A stretch of DNA of 14,522 bases from contig SKWF01000198.1 of the NCBI GenBank assembly GCA_007129085.1, positions 1 to 14,522 on the forward strand. The letters run 5' to 3'. Every line of letters begins with the position of its first letter. Within the stretch, counting starts at the first letter, position 1. The notes under the pieces were generated by a model. The model ran no database searches. It was not told where the DNA came from and saw nothing but the letters and a program-made list of their open reading frames with translations. Both the position numbers and the translations under genes were made by a program. Source of the DNA: Balneolaceae bacterium (GTDB lineage Bacteria; Bacteroidota; Rhodothermia; Balneolales; Balneolaceae). This document shows positions 5,898 through 13,786 of this stretch, one piece after another.

Positions 5898-8369
5898 ATG
5901 GCTAGTGAAAAAATTATTCCAATTACCATTGAAGATGAGATGCAATCGTCGTACATCGATTATTCGATGTCGGTTATCGTCTCAAGGGCACTTCCTGATG
6001 TACGGGACGGCCTAAAACCTGTTCATCGCCGCATTCTTTACGGAATGAGCGATTTAGGGATGCTTCATAACAGAAACTATAAAAAGAGTGCTCGTATTGT
6101 CGGTGAGGTTTTAGGTAAGTATCACCCACACGGCGACTCTGCTGTTTATGATTCTATTGTTCGAATGGTACAGGACTTTTCCCTCCGATACCCACTTGTT
6201 GACGGCCAGGGAAATTTCGGTTCTGTTGATGGTGACTCCGCTGCAGCCATGCGTTATACTGAAGTTCGTATGCAACGAATTGCAGAAGAACTGCTTACGG
6301 ATATCAACAAGAACACGGTTGATTATCAAACCAACTTTGATGACACACTTCAAGAACCCACTGTTCTTCCTTCCATGTTGCCAAACCTCCTTCTAAATGG
6401 AGCCTCCGGTATTGCGGTGGGAATGGCAACAAATATGGCACCACACAATTTAACCGAAGTGGTTGATGGTGTTGTTGCCCAGATCGAAAATCCCGATATC
6501 GACGCCAAAGGGTTGATGGAGCACGTTACAGCCCCTGATTTCCCAACCGGTGGTATTATTTACGGTTATGAAGGAGTAAAAGAGGCCTATGAAACAGGAC
6601 GCGGTAAAGTTGTGATGCGTGCCCGCGCTAATGTTGAGGAGCTTCGTAACAATCGCGAGCAAATTATTGTTACTGAAATTCCTTATCAGGTTAACAAGGC
6701 TACGCTGATTGAAAAAATTGCGAAACTGGTAAATGACGAGAAAGTAACTGAGATTTCTGAAATTCGAGATGAGTCTGACCGTGAAGGTATGCGGATCGTC
6801 ATTATCCTTAAGCGCGGATCGAATGCCGGGGTTGTGTTAAATCAGCTTTACAAATACACCCAGATGCAGCAAACGTTTGGTATTATCAACCTCGCGCTTG
6901 TTAAAGGGCGGCCAAAAGTGATGGCGCTCAAAGAGTTAATCCAACACTTTATTGAGCACCGTATCGAGGTGATCCTTCGTCGTACCATGTACGATCTGGA
7001 TCAAGCTGAATCCCGAGCTCATATTCTTGAAGGTCTCAAAATTGCCCTCGATAATCTTGATGAGGTTATCAAAACAATTCGGGCGGCAAACAGTCCACAC
7101 GAAGCAAATGTAGAGCTTCGTAAGAAATTTGCGCTGACCGATCTGCAGGCCAAAGCTATTTTGGATATGCGACTGCAGAAATTAACCGGCCTCGAAAGAG
7201 ATAAAATTGACCAGGAGTATCGCGAGATTGTTGACAAAATTGCGGACTTCCGAAAAATTCTCTCCAACCGTGATGAGCAGAAGATGATCATCAAGAATGA
7301 ACTGCTCGAAATTAAAGATCGATACGGTGATGAGCGCAGAACTGAAATTGTTTATTCTGCTGATGACTTCAACATTGAGGACATGATTGCCGATGAAGAT
7401 GTTGTGGTTACCATTTCAAACCGTGGGTTCATCAAACGAATGCCCGTAAGCGGTTATCGTCGACAGCGGCGTGGCGGTAAAGGGATGAAAGGAACGACGA
7501 CAAAAGATGACGATTATGTAGAGCATCTATTTGTGGCGACCAACCATAATTACATCCTCTTCTTTACGGAAAAAGGAAATTGCTACTGGCTGAAAGTTTA
7601 TGAAATTCCCGAGGGGTCACGGCTTGCCCGGGGGCGTGCAATTGTAAACCTGATCGACATCGAAAAAGATGATTCGATTAAAACATTTGTGCCCGTCAAA
7701 ACGCTTGATGAAGAGGAGTACATTAAAAATCACTCCATTATCATGGCAACCAAAGATGGACAGGTTAAAAAGTCTTCGCTTGAAGATTACAGCCGACCGC
7801 GTAGAGATGGAATTATCGGAATTAACATTAAAGAAGGTGACTCCCTCCTCGGCGCTGCATTAACTGATGGCGAGAGCAATGTTATTTTAGCCAATAAGAA
7901 TGGACGAGCCATTCGTTTCCACGAAAAAGAAGTTCGAGAAATGGGACGAAACACATCCGGAGTTCGAGGGATGAACCTCGACGATAATGATGAGCTCGTT
8001 GATATGGTTGTTATTAAAAACACTCACGAAGCTACCGTTCTTGCAATGTCTGAGAATGGATACGGTAAGCGATCGCTTGTTGATGATTACCGCGAACAGA
8101 GTCGCGGCGGTAAAGGAGTTATTACTTTAAAAATTACTCCAAAAACCGGTAAACTTGTTGCACTTAAAGAGGTATCCGACAATGATGATCTAATGATCAT
8201 TACCGAGAAAGGAAAGGTTATCCGCATGCAGTGCAAGGGTTTACGAACAATGGGGCGAAACACGCAAGGTGTTCGCATCATGCGTCTTGATGAAGATGGA
8301 AAGATCGGCGCCGTAACGCGTGTCGTAAACGAAGACGAAGATGAAGACGAGGCCCCGGTTGTTAAATAA
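5898..8369 (+). CDS. gyrA: DNA gyrase subunit A
   Basis: The 823-residue DNA cleavage and wrapping subunit of gyrase. The catalytic tyrosine is Y120 in MRYTE, preceded by R119. The quinolone-resistance region KYHPHGDSAVYDSI keeps S81 and D85 (E. coli S83 and D87), the sensitive-type residues. The C-terminal domain shows six beta-pinwheel repeats, each opening with a turn such as NRGFIKR, TKDGQVKK or NKNGRAIR. The GyrA-box QRRGGKG is at 523-529 in the first blade, which identifies gyrase and not topoisomerase IV. A second box-like QSRGGKG lies at 734-740 in the fifth blade, and the protein ends in an acidic tail (NEDEDEDEAP, 811-820). ATG 5898 gives the expected MASEKIIPITIEDEM start. It lies 107 bases after gyrB and is probably co-expressed; a strong terminator follows. 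Confidence 0.98.
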   Translation: MASEKIIPITIEDEMQSSYIDYSMSVIVSRALPDVRDGLKPVHRRILYGMSDLGMLHNRNYKKSARIVGEVLGKYHPHGDSAVYDSIVRMVQDFSLRYPLVDGQGNFGSVDGDSAAAMRYTEVRMQRIAEELLTDINKNTVDYQTNFDDTLQEPTVLPSMLPNLLLNGASGIAVGMATNMAPHNLTEVVDGVVAQIENPDIDAKGLMEHVTAPDFPTGGIIYGYEGVKEAYETGRGKVVMRARANVEELRNNREQIIVTEIPYQVNKATLIEKIAKLVNDEKVTEISEIRDESDREGMRIVIILKRGSNAGVVLNQLYKYTQMQQTFGIINLALVKGRPKVMALKELIQHFIEHRIEVILRRTMYDLDQAESRAHILEGLKIALDNLDEVIKTIRAANSPHEANVELRKKFALTDLQAKAILDMRLQKLTGLERDKIDQEYREIVDKIADFRKILSNRDEQKMIIKNELLEIKDRYGDERRTEIVYSADDFNIEDMIADEDVVVTISNRGFIKRMPVSGYRRQRRGGKGMKGTTTKDDDYVEHLFVATNHNYILFFTEKGNCYWLKVYEIPEGSRLARGRAIVNLIDIEKDDSIKTFVPVKTLDEEEYIKNHSIIMATKDGQVKKSSLEDYSRPRRDGIIGINIKEGDSLLGAALTDGESNVILANKNGRAIRFHEKEVREMGRNTSGVRGMNLDDNDELVDMVVIKNTHEATVLAMSENGYGKRSLVDDYREQSRGGKGVITLKITPKTGKLVALKEVSDNDDLMIITEKGKVIRMQCKGLRTMGRNTQGVRIMRLDEDGKIGAVTRVVNEDEDEDEAPVVK

Positions 8370-8396
8370 CAACTGACCTTAAAAACTGACTCTATT

Positions 8397-8425
8397 AAAA
8401 AAGGCTCCACTTTGGAGCCTTTTTT
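8397..8425 (+). terminator. Intrinsic terminator after gyrA
   Basis: GGCTCCA (8403-8409), a three-base CTT loop, and TGGAGCC (8413-8419) form a perfect GC-rich stem, flanked by six A residues before and six T residues after. It lies about 28 bases past the gyrA stop and should end the gyrB-gyrA transcript. Being symmetrical, it can also stop readthrough from the minus-strand WYL gene. Between it and that gene (8426-8580) the sequence is AT-rich with no feature I recognise. Confidence 0.9.
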
Positions 8426-8580
8426 ATTTTCTATAATTTTTCTTCACTTTTCAATGACCGGGTTTTTTTAACTCTGATATCATTCAGATTTATTCTCCGA
8501 TTTTTACTTCAATTCTTTTTCAGAAGTTTCCCCTTCAATATTTGAGTTTTTAGCTATCCCTTTCTCTCCCCTCTAAAATT

Positions 8581-9531
8581 TCAGCTGTCCAACATTTTTC
8601 TCAACAACTCTTTTCTTTTCTGTACCAGCTCTTCCGGAGACAAAATTTCTACATTGTCAGCAAATTGCAGAAGCCATTTGTTGATATAGTCAAAATTCTC
8701 GAAATGAAAGCTTACTTTAATTTTTTTATTAGAAACGGGCTTTTCCTTAAATATTTTTGTCGGCAGATTCGCTCTAAACGGGCGATCTGCAGATTCATCA
8801 ACCAGCACCTCTATTAATTGACCAAGCTCGTTAGATTCAAAAATAAGTGCCTCTACGTCAATATCACCCTTCTCCTCCTGTTTTTCATCGATGATTTTTA
8901 CGTTTGACATCCGATCGAGCACAAAATTCCGATTTGCCTCTCTTTTTTCTGAATATCCAATTACGTTCCAGTGATCTCTGTAAAAAACCAAAATATACGG
9001 ATCGATTTTCCGATCGGTTTTTTCGCCATCGCGTTTTGCCTCATATTCAAACTCCAGCTTTTTCTTTTGAGAAATCGCACTGCTCACTAAATACCAATTT
9101 CCTCCCTCTTTTTTTTCTTGACCGAAATGAAGAAATGGATCTACCACCGTTCGATTATCGAGCGACTCCATAAATTCTTTAAGATCATCAGGCAGTGCAT
9201 TTTTAATTTTCAACTCTACTCCTTTTGCATCATCCACAAGCATTTTGTCAACCTGAGATTTTGCAAAATTAAGCCCAACCATAATTGTGGCGAGCTCTCT
9301 TGAGTTGAACATAAGTGGCGGAACTTTGTACCCATCCATAATTCCGTAACCGCTATACTCATCCCACGTAACCGGGACTTCAATTTCCGACAGCACATTA
9401 AAATCCCTGAATATTGTCCGCCTGCTCACTCCAAAAGTGTCGGCCAGCTCATCAACCGTTAACCGTTTTTTTGATTCCTGGAGCATCAGGATTAGCTTCA
9501 TTCTTCTTTCAGAACTTTTTAATCGAGACAT
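8581..9531 (-). CDS. WYL-domain transcriptional regulator (HTH-WYL-WCX)
   Basis: A 316-residue cytoplasmic regulator of the YafY/PafB type. Residues 6-50 form a DeoR-like winged helix (RRMKLILMLQESKKRLTVDE, then FGVSRRTIFRDFNVL). The middle, about 145-215, is the WYL domain: DPYILVFYRDHWNVIGY at 177-193, where WNV (188-190) takes the place of the W-Y-L triad, and RNFVLDRMSNVKII (201-214) supplies the conserved arginines of the presumed ligand pocket. The end (about 225-316) has the WCX extension. WYL proteins sense nucleic-acid-like or nucleotide ligands in the cases studied, including single-stranded DNA; which one applies here is unknown. The gene stands alone, facing gyrA and sharing the strand of rsmG. 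I see no convincing promoter or operator in the 215 bases upstream. Confidence 0.92.
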   Translation of the reverse strand: MSRLKSSERRMKLILMLQESKKRLTVDELADTFGVSRRTIFRDFNVLSEIEVPVTWDEYSGYGIMDGYKVPPLMFNSRELATIMVGLNFAKSQVDKMLVDDAKGVELKIKNALPDDLKEFMESLDNRTVVDPFLHFGQEKKEGGNWYLVSSAISQKKKLEFEYEAKRDGEKTDRKIDPYILVFYRDHWNVIGYSEKREANRNFVLDRMSNVKIIDEKQEEKGDIDVEALIFESNELGQLIEVLVDESADRPFRANLPTKIFKEKPVSNKKIKVSFHFENFDYINKWLLQFADNVEILSPEELVQKRKELLRKMLDS

Positions 9532-9746
9532 ATTTCAACCCTGTTTTTTTTATTTGCGGTAAGTTAAGAAATGCACACAATTCACAAACACAAAATTCGC
9601 AGTAATTGAGCGGGTCATTTTAAAATCCGGGGAGATCGCCAGCCACAGATGCGATCAACACTCAACTCATCTCTTTAAGATCTCTCTATTTTTTATTTGG
9701 AAAAAATCACATATATCCGATTATCGCTATTCGAACAAACACACGT
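9532..9746. other. Intergenic region between the WYL gene and rsmG
   Basis: These 215 bases hold the upstream region of the WYL gene and the downstream region of rsmG. The only structure I see is a perfect inverted repeat, GATCGC (9634-9639) and GCGATC (9651-9656), with an 11-base spacer. It has no adjacent T-run and so is not an intrinsic terminator; it might be an operator for the WYL regulator. No terminator, RNA gene or small reading frame is evident. Confidence 0.4.
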
Positions 9747-10388
9747 TTACCTCTCAATCACCAACAACCCCTTCCCCTCATAAAACTCCTCTTCTTTGCC
9801 AAATTGAAAACTGTAGAGTGTAGCATTCAATTTTTTCTTGGATTGACGGAGCTCTTTTTCCGCACCCTCGACTCCCTTCCACATAACAATTGTTTTCCAG
9901 GGCTTACTCCCCAAAAGCCGGAGAAGATCATCCACTTTGAATGCGTGTTTTGTTACAATTCCCGTGCCCTTTTTAAAGTCTACCAGTGATATACTTTTGG
10001 GCAACACTTGGGCATTTTTCAATTTAAGGGTCTCAACAATATCGGAAACTGCCTTCATTTTACTTTTCCTATTGTCATTCAGCCACCACTGACTATCGCC
10101 GCTTTTGCATATCGCCAACGGAATTCCGGGCAGCCCCCCACCCGTACCGGAGTCCACCCACCTTGTATGCTTTTGGGTTAACCCAATTGCCATCGGTAGC
10201 AGCGAATGGACAATATGCTCACGCACTGTTTCACGTGAAACAGCTCGACTCACCAAATTTATCTTCTCATTCCAGTCTAAAAGAAGATCTAAATAAGCTT
10301 CCAGACCCTTCTCGTTTTCATTAAAAATTACTCTTGCCCGTTGCAGTGTTTCATGTGGAACATCCACACGTTCAAAATCTTGTTTCAC
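9747..10388 (-). CDS. rsmG: 16S rRNA (guanine-527-N7) methyltransferase RsmG (GidB)
   Basis: A 213-residue SAM-dependent methyltransferase that makes m7G527 in 16S rRNA of the 30S subunit; loss gives low-level streptomycin resistance in other bacteria. The SAM-binding loop is DSGTGGGLPGIPLA at 79-92. N-terminal LLLDWNEKINLVSR (35-48) and REHIVHSL (56-63) are standard family elements. Two positions differ from the usual pattern: the loop has S80 and G83, and the normal S-R-A stretch reads TKHA at 146-149, with His where the arginine is usually found. The start is GTG at 10388, supported by AAGGAG six bases upstream, which overlaps the mnmG stop. The gene lies 10 bases behind mnmG (the classical gidA-gidB pair). 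It carries three parS-like sites in its 5' third. Confidence 0.93.
   Translation of the reverse strand: MKQDFERVDVPHETLQRARVIFNENEKGLEAYLDLLLDWNEKINLVSRAVSRETVREHIVHSLLPMAIGLTQKHTRWVDSGTGGGLPGIPLAICKSGDSQWWLNDNRKSKMKAVSDIVETLKLKNAQVLPKSISLVDFKKGTGIVTKHAFKVDDLLRLLGSKPWKTIVMWKGVEGAEKELRQSKKKLNATLYSFQFGKEEEFYEGKGLLVIER
10227..10242. promoter_or_regulatory. parS centromere site 1 (perfect)
   Basis: TGTTTCACGTGAAACA is identical to the 16-base palindromic parS consensus bound by chromosomal ParB/Spo0J. It lies inside rsmG, encoding V50-S-R-E-T54. ParB loads here and spreads, marking the origin region for ParA-driven segregation and SMC loading. A perfect 16-mer is not expected by chance in 14.5 kb, and two near copies lie within 170 bases. 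Confidence 0.92.
10347..10362. promoter_or_regulatory. parS-like site 2 (two mismatches)
   Basis: TGTTTCATGTGGAACA differs from the perfect palindrome at positions 8 and 12. Read on the minus strand it is TGTTCCACATGAAACA, which differs from the degenerate B. subtilis form TGTTNCACGTGAAACA at one base only. It lies in rsmG codons 9-14, 120 bases centre to centre from site 1. It is probably a weaker ParB site or a decaying one. Confidence 0.6.
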
Positions 10389-10396
10389 GTGAAACT
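10381..10396. promoter_or_regulatory. parS site 3 overlapping the rsmG start codon
   Basis: TGTTTCACGTGAAACT matches parS at 15 of 16 bases and retains the whole TTTCACGTGAAA core. The central GTG, read on the minus strand, is the rsmG start codon (10388-10386), and the site fills the space between the AAGGAG ribosome-binding site and the start. It lies 34 bases centre to centre from site 2. Confidence 0.85.
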
Positions 10397-10398
10397 CC

Positions 10399-12294
10399 TT
10401 ATCGTTTTAAGTAGATCATTAGAACTGAGATATCGCTGGCCGAAACACCACTTATTCTGGATGCCTGACCAATGGTTTCCGGCTTAATTTTAGTGAGCTT
10501 GCTCTGCCCTTCCGATGAAAGGCTTTGGATTTTATTGTAATCGATCTGCTCCGGAATGTGAGCATTTTCTTTGTTACTGAGTTCTTTCACCATCTCAAAT
10601 TCCCGCTCGATGTATCCGGAATATTTAATCTGAATCTCCACCTGTTCAAGAACCCTTCGGTTTGATGTGATTTCAGCTACCTTCTCCTTGAGCTCACTGT
10701 CTGCTTCAAGCAGATCATCAAGGTGAACTTCAGGCCGGGGAATTAAGGACTTGGCCTTTACGGGTTGAGACAGTGTTGAGGTTCCCAGCTTTTCAAGCAT
10801 CGGATCCATCTTCTCCGGACGAACGGTATACTCGCTCACCAGGTCATGGAGTTTATCTACCTCCTCTTTCTTTTTCTTGAATCGCGAATGACGCTCTTCA
10901 CCTACCAATCCAATTTTATGACCCAGTTCCGTTAATCGAAGATCCGCATTATCTTGGCGCAACAAAATTCGGTGCTCTGCACGAGATGTAAACATTCTGT
11001 ACGGCTCTTCGGTACCCTTATTGATCAGGTCATCAATCAGTACACCAATGTATGCTTCGGACCTCTGCAAGATAAACGGCTCTTTATCATCGATATAGAG
11101 AGCGGCATTAATTCCGGCCATCAGTCCCTGGCAAGCAGCCTCCTCATAACCTGTGGTTCCGTTGATCTGCCCTCCAAAGAACAGACCATCAACTATTTTC
11201 GTCTCCATATTTCTTTTTATTTGATGGGGAGGAAAATAGTCATACTCAATCGCATAACCCGGGCGAAGCATTACCGCCTCTTCAAATCCCGGGATGGTTC
11301 GAAGAGCATGATACTGAACATCCTCAGGCAGAGAAGTTGAAAAACCGTTCAGATACATTTCGTAGGTATCCCACCCTTCCGGCTCAAGGAAAAGCTGGTG
11401 ACTATTCTTATCTGAAAAACGATCGATCTTATCCTCTATGCTTGGACAGTAACGCGGCCCGATGGATTGAATCCGTCCATTGAACATCGGGCTGCGATCG
11501 AATCCCGTTTTCAACATCTCATGAACATCATTATTTGTATACCCAACCCAACAAGTAAGCTGCTCATCTTTGTCGGGCAATTCATCTGTCAGAAAAGAAA
11601 ACGGATTCGGGTCATCATCACCATATTGAATTTCCAATTGACTGTAATCAATTGAACGTCCATCAATACGAGGGGGTGTTCCGGTTTTTAATCTGCCAAC
11701 TTCGAACCCAAGCTTTTCTAAGGCCGCTGATATTCCGACCGAGGCTCGCTCACCCGATCGCCCCCCACCATATTGACTCTCACCAATATGTATCAATCCA
11801 TTTAAAAACGTACCGCTTGTTAAAATAACGGATTTAGACTCAAACGTTTGTCCGGTCTGAGTTTTTACACCCGTAACCGTCTTACCGCTTTCATCGGTTA
11901 AAATATCCACAACGTTATCTTGTCGAAAGTGGAGGTTGTCTACTTTCTCGAGCTGCTCCCTCATCATTTTAGAGTAGAGACTACGATCACTTTGGCAGCG
12001 CGGACTCCACATCGCCGGTCCTTTACTTAAATTGAGCATTCGAAATTGCACTCCGCTTCCATCACTGACTATACCACTCATTCCTCCGAGGGCATCAATC
12101 TCTCGCACCAGTTGCCCCTTGGCAACTCCACCCATGGCAGGGTTGCAAGACATCTTAGCGATATCATCTAAATTCATTGTGATCAAAAGGGTTTTAGCCC
12201 CCATCTTTGCAGAAGCTCCCGCAGCTTCGCTACCTGCGTGCCCCGCTCCGACTACAATTACATCATATGCGGGATATAAACTACTCATAAACAT
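10399..12294 (-). CDS. mnmG: tRNA uridine-5-carboxymethylaminomethyl modification enzyme MnmG (GidA)
   Basis: The 631-residue FAD enzyme which, with the GTPase MnmE, builds the cmnm5 group on wobble uridine 34 of certain tRNAs using methylene-tetrahydrofolate. The N-terminal Rossmann FAD loop is GAGHAGSEA at 16-24. Both functional cysteines are present: C50 in SCNPAMGG and C283 in RYCPSIEDK (E. coli C47 and C277). The second FAD contact GGQINGTTGYEEAA is at 374-387, and SRAEHRILLRQDNAD at 437-451 is the conserved tRNA-binding region. The C-terminal helical domain (about 550-631), which contacts MnmE, is complete. ATG 12294 was chosen; the ATG at 12288 is equally plausible and changes two residues. 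The gene leads the mnmG-rsmG pair and diverges from the R2lox fusion gene with 148 bases between. mnmE is not in the window. Confidence 0.97.
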   Translation of the reverse strand: MFMSSLYPAYDVIVVGAGHAGSEAAGASAKMGAKTLLITMNLDDIAKMSCNPAMGGVAKGQLVREIDALGGMSGIVSDGSGVQFRMLNLSKGPAMWSPRCQSDRSLYSKMMREQLEKVDNLHFRQDNVVDILTDESGKTVTGVKTQTGQTFESKSVILTSGTFLNGLIHIGESQYGGGRSGERASVGISAALEKLGFEVGRLKTGTPPRIDGRSIDYSQLEIQYGDDDPNPFSFLTDELPDKDEQLTCWVGYTNNDVHEMLKTGFDRSPMFNGRIQSIGPRYCPSIEDKIDRFSDKNSHQLFLEPEGWDTYEMYLNGFSTSLPEDVQYHALRTIPGFEEAVMLRPGYAIEYDYFPPHQIKRNMETKIVDGLFFGGQINGTTGYEEAACQGLMAGINAALYIDDKEPFILQRSEAYIGVLIDDLINKGTEEPYRMFTSRAEHRILLRQDNADLRLTELGHKIGLVGEERHSRFKKKKEEVDKLHDLVSEYTVRPEKMDPMLEKLGTSTLSQPVKAKSLIPRPEVHLDDLLEADSELKEKVAEITSNRRVLEQVEIQIKYSGYIEREFEMVKELSNKENAHIPEQIDYNKIQSLSSEGQSKLTKIKPETIGQASRISGVSASDISVLMIYLKR

Positions 12295-12442
12295 TTGTTT
12301 TTATTTCACTTAGCAACCTAAACGGCTTGATTTGATACATCATTAAAAATATCGCTTTATTTTGAAAGTCTAAATGATTTAAAATCAACATCAACCATGC
12401 CTTCAACAACGATAAAAAGGCTGAAAACTTACCCTTTGATCT
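12295..12442. promoter_or_regulatory. Divergent intergenic region between mnmG and the SCP2-R2lox gene
   Basis: This 148-base AT-rich spacer must hold both promoters. I find no perfect TAnnTTTG on either strand. On the plus strand TTATTTTG (near 12358) with an upstream TTG at 22 bases, and on the minus strand TATTTTTA (near 12350), are the closest matches. No DnaA boxes or operator-like palindromes were found. Confidence 0.35.
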
Positions 12443-13768
12443 ATGTGGTTTAACAAAAAAGAGACAGAAAAAAAGAACAACTATTTTTCAGAAGAGTGGA
12501 TATCAGAGTGGAAAAAATCTATTAACAAGAGTGACGACTATAAAAAAAAGGGTAAAGGTTGGAATGCTCCACTTATCATAAAGTTCGATCCTGTTCCTGA
12601 AATATTCAAAGAGAATGACGCCATAGGAATCTATCTGAATTTAAAGTATGGATCCTGTGAAGAAGCTCGCTATGCGAAAAATGAAGATATTCCGAAGTGT
12701 GATATCGTATTGACCGCGGATGAAAAGACCTGGGTTCAGCTCATGGAAAAAGGGCAAGATCCCACCATGCTGATTATGAAAAACCGTTTGAAGATGGAGA
12801 AAGGGAGTCTTGTTCTATTATCAACCCAAAAGAAAGCAGCAGAGTCTCTTTTAAAAACTGCACCCTCCTATTCAGACACCCATAGCAGTTCCGCACTATT
12901 TGAGAATGACAAAATAAAACCACGAAGTCACGATAAATTTGCAACCACAAGCCGAGGTTTAAACAGGGACAGTTTTCCCATGCAGTTATTTCAAAAAGCT
13001 AAAGTGTATGGCACATGGAACCCCACTGACATTGATCTTAGCAAGGACAAAAATGATTGGGAGAAGCTCGATGAAGGTCAGAAAAAAATAATCACCCACC
13101 TCTCGGGTCTATTTATGGCCGGAGAAGAGGCCGTTACTTTGGACTTGCTTCCACTAATAGGCGTTATTGCTAAAGAGGGGAGAATTGAAGAAGAGATCTA
13201 TCTTACATCATTTTTGTGGGAAGAGGCAAAACATACAGAGTTTTTTGCACGGTATACCGAAGAGGTCATGATCGGCCCCACGAATTTCGAAGAGTTTCAT
13301 GGCCCTTTATACAAAGTTCTATTTTATGAAAAACTCCCCCGGACGTTGAGCAGACTCGAGACAGATCCATCTCCACTTGCACAATTAAAAGCATCTGCCA
13401 CTTATAATATTATAGTTGAGGGGACACTGGCAGAAACAGGCTATGAAGCGTATCACAAAATGCTAAAAGAGAACGACATCATGCCGGGTATGCAGGAGGG
13501 TATTACCAAACTAAAGCAAGATGAGTCCAGGCATATCGCATATGCACTATATCTGATTGAACGGCTGCTGAAGGAGAATAAAAAACTCGTAGAACCACTT
13601 GAAAAAGAATTGGAAGATCTACTTTATGATGCAACCAATATCATTCAGGAGATATTTAGTTTTTATGATGATGAGCAGGTCCCTTTTGGTTTAGAAAAAG
13701 AGTGGTTTCTGAATCATGCCGTTAAACAGTTCCAAAAACGTTTACACGCACTAGGCCTAGACAGATAA
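12443..13768 (+). CDS. SCP2-like lipid-carrier domain fused to an R2lox (R2-like ligand-binding oxidase)
   Basis: A 441-residue two-domain protein. Residues about 14-140 look like an SCP2 sterol-carrier domain: W40 at the first strand, GIYLNLKYGSCEEARYA, then the hallmark LTADEKTWVQLMEKGQDP with W97, G104, D106 and P107, and M112...RLK...G121. A polar linker (141-168) follows. Residues about 169-441 are R2lox, a ferritin-like four-helix oxidase known from Mycobacterium tuberculosis Rv0233 and Geobacillus. All six metal ligands are present: E228, E261, H264, E326, E361 and H364. The Tyr/Val pair that forms the ether cross-link is Y321 and V231. R2lox binds a Mn/Fe centre and a long-chain fatty acid; its natural substrate is unknown. 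It is not a true ribonucleotide reductase subunit, because the core motifs and Y-N-x-x-x-E spacing are those of R2lox. There is no signal peptide, so it should be cytoplasmic. It starts at ATG 12443 with no clear ribosome-binding site. Confidence 0.9.
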   Translation: MWFNKKETEKKNNYFSEEWISEWKKSINKSDDYKKKGKGWNAPLIIKFDPVPEIFKENDAIGIYLNLKYGSCEEARYAKNEDIPKCDIVLTADEKTWVQLMEKGQDPTMLIMKNRLKMEKGSLVLLSTQKKAAESLLKTAPSYSDTHSSSALFENDKIKPRSHDKFATTSRGLNRDSFPMQLFQKAKVYGTWNPTDIDLSKDKNDWEKLDEGQKKIITHLSGLFMAGEEAVTLDLLPLIGVIAKEGRIEEEIYLTSFLWEEAKHTEFFARYTEEVMIGPTNFEEFHGPLYKVLFYEKLPRTLSRLETDPSPLAQLKASATYNIIVEGTLAETGYEAYHKMLKENDIMPGMQEGITKLKQDESRHIAYALYLIERLLKENKKLVEPLEKELEDLLYDATNIIQEIFSFYDDEQVPFGLEKEWFLNHAVKQFQKRLHALGLDR

Positions 13769-13786
13769 TTATTAAAACTCACTCTT

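Noticed and set aside
9634..9656. GATCGC/GCGATC hairpin as a terminator for rsmG.
   Set aside because: No T-run follows on the minus strand, and the stem is short with an 11-base loop.
12443..13768. Ribonucleotide reductase beta subunit (NrdB/NrdF).
   Set aside because: The GEEAVT, WEEAKH, YNIIVEG and DESRH motifs and the Tyr-Val cross-link pair are those of R2lox; no nrdA partner is nearby, and an SCP2-like domain precedes it.
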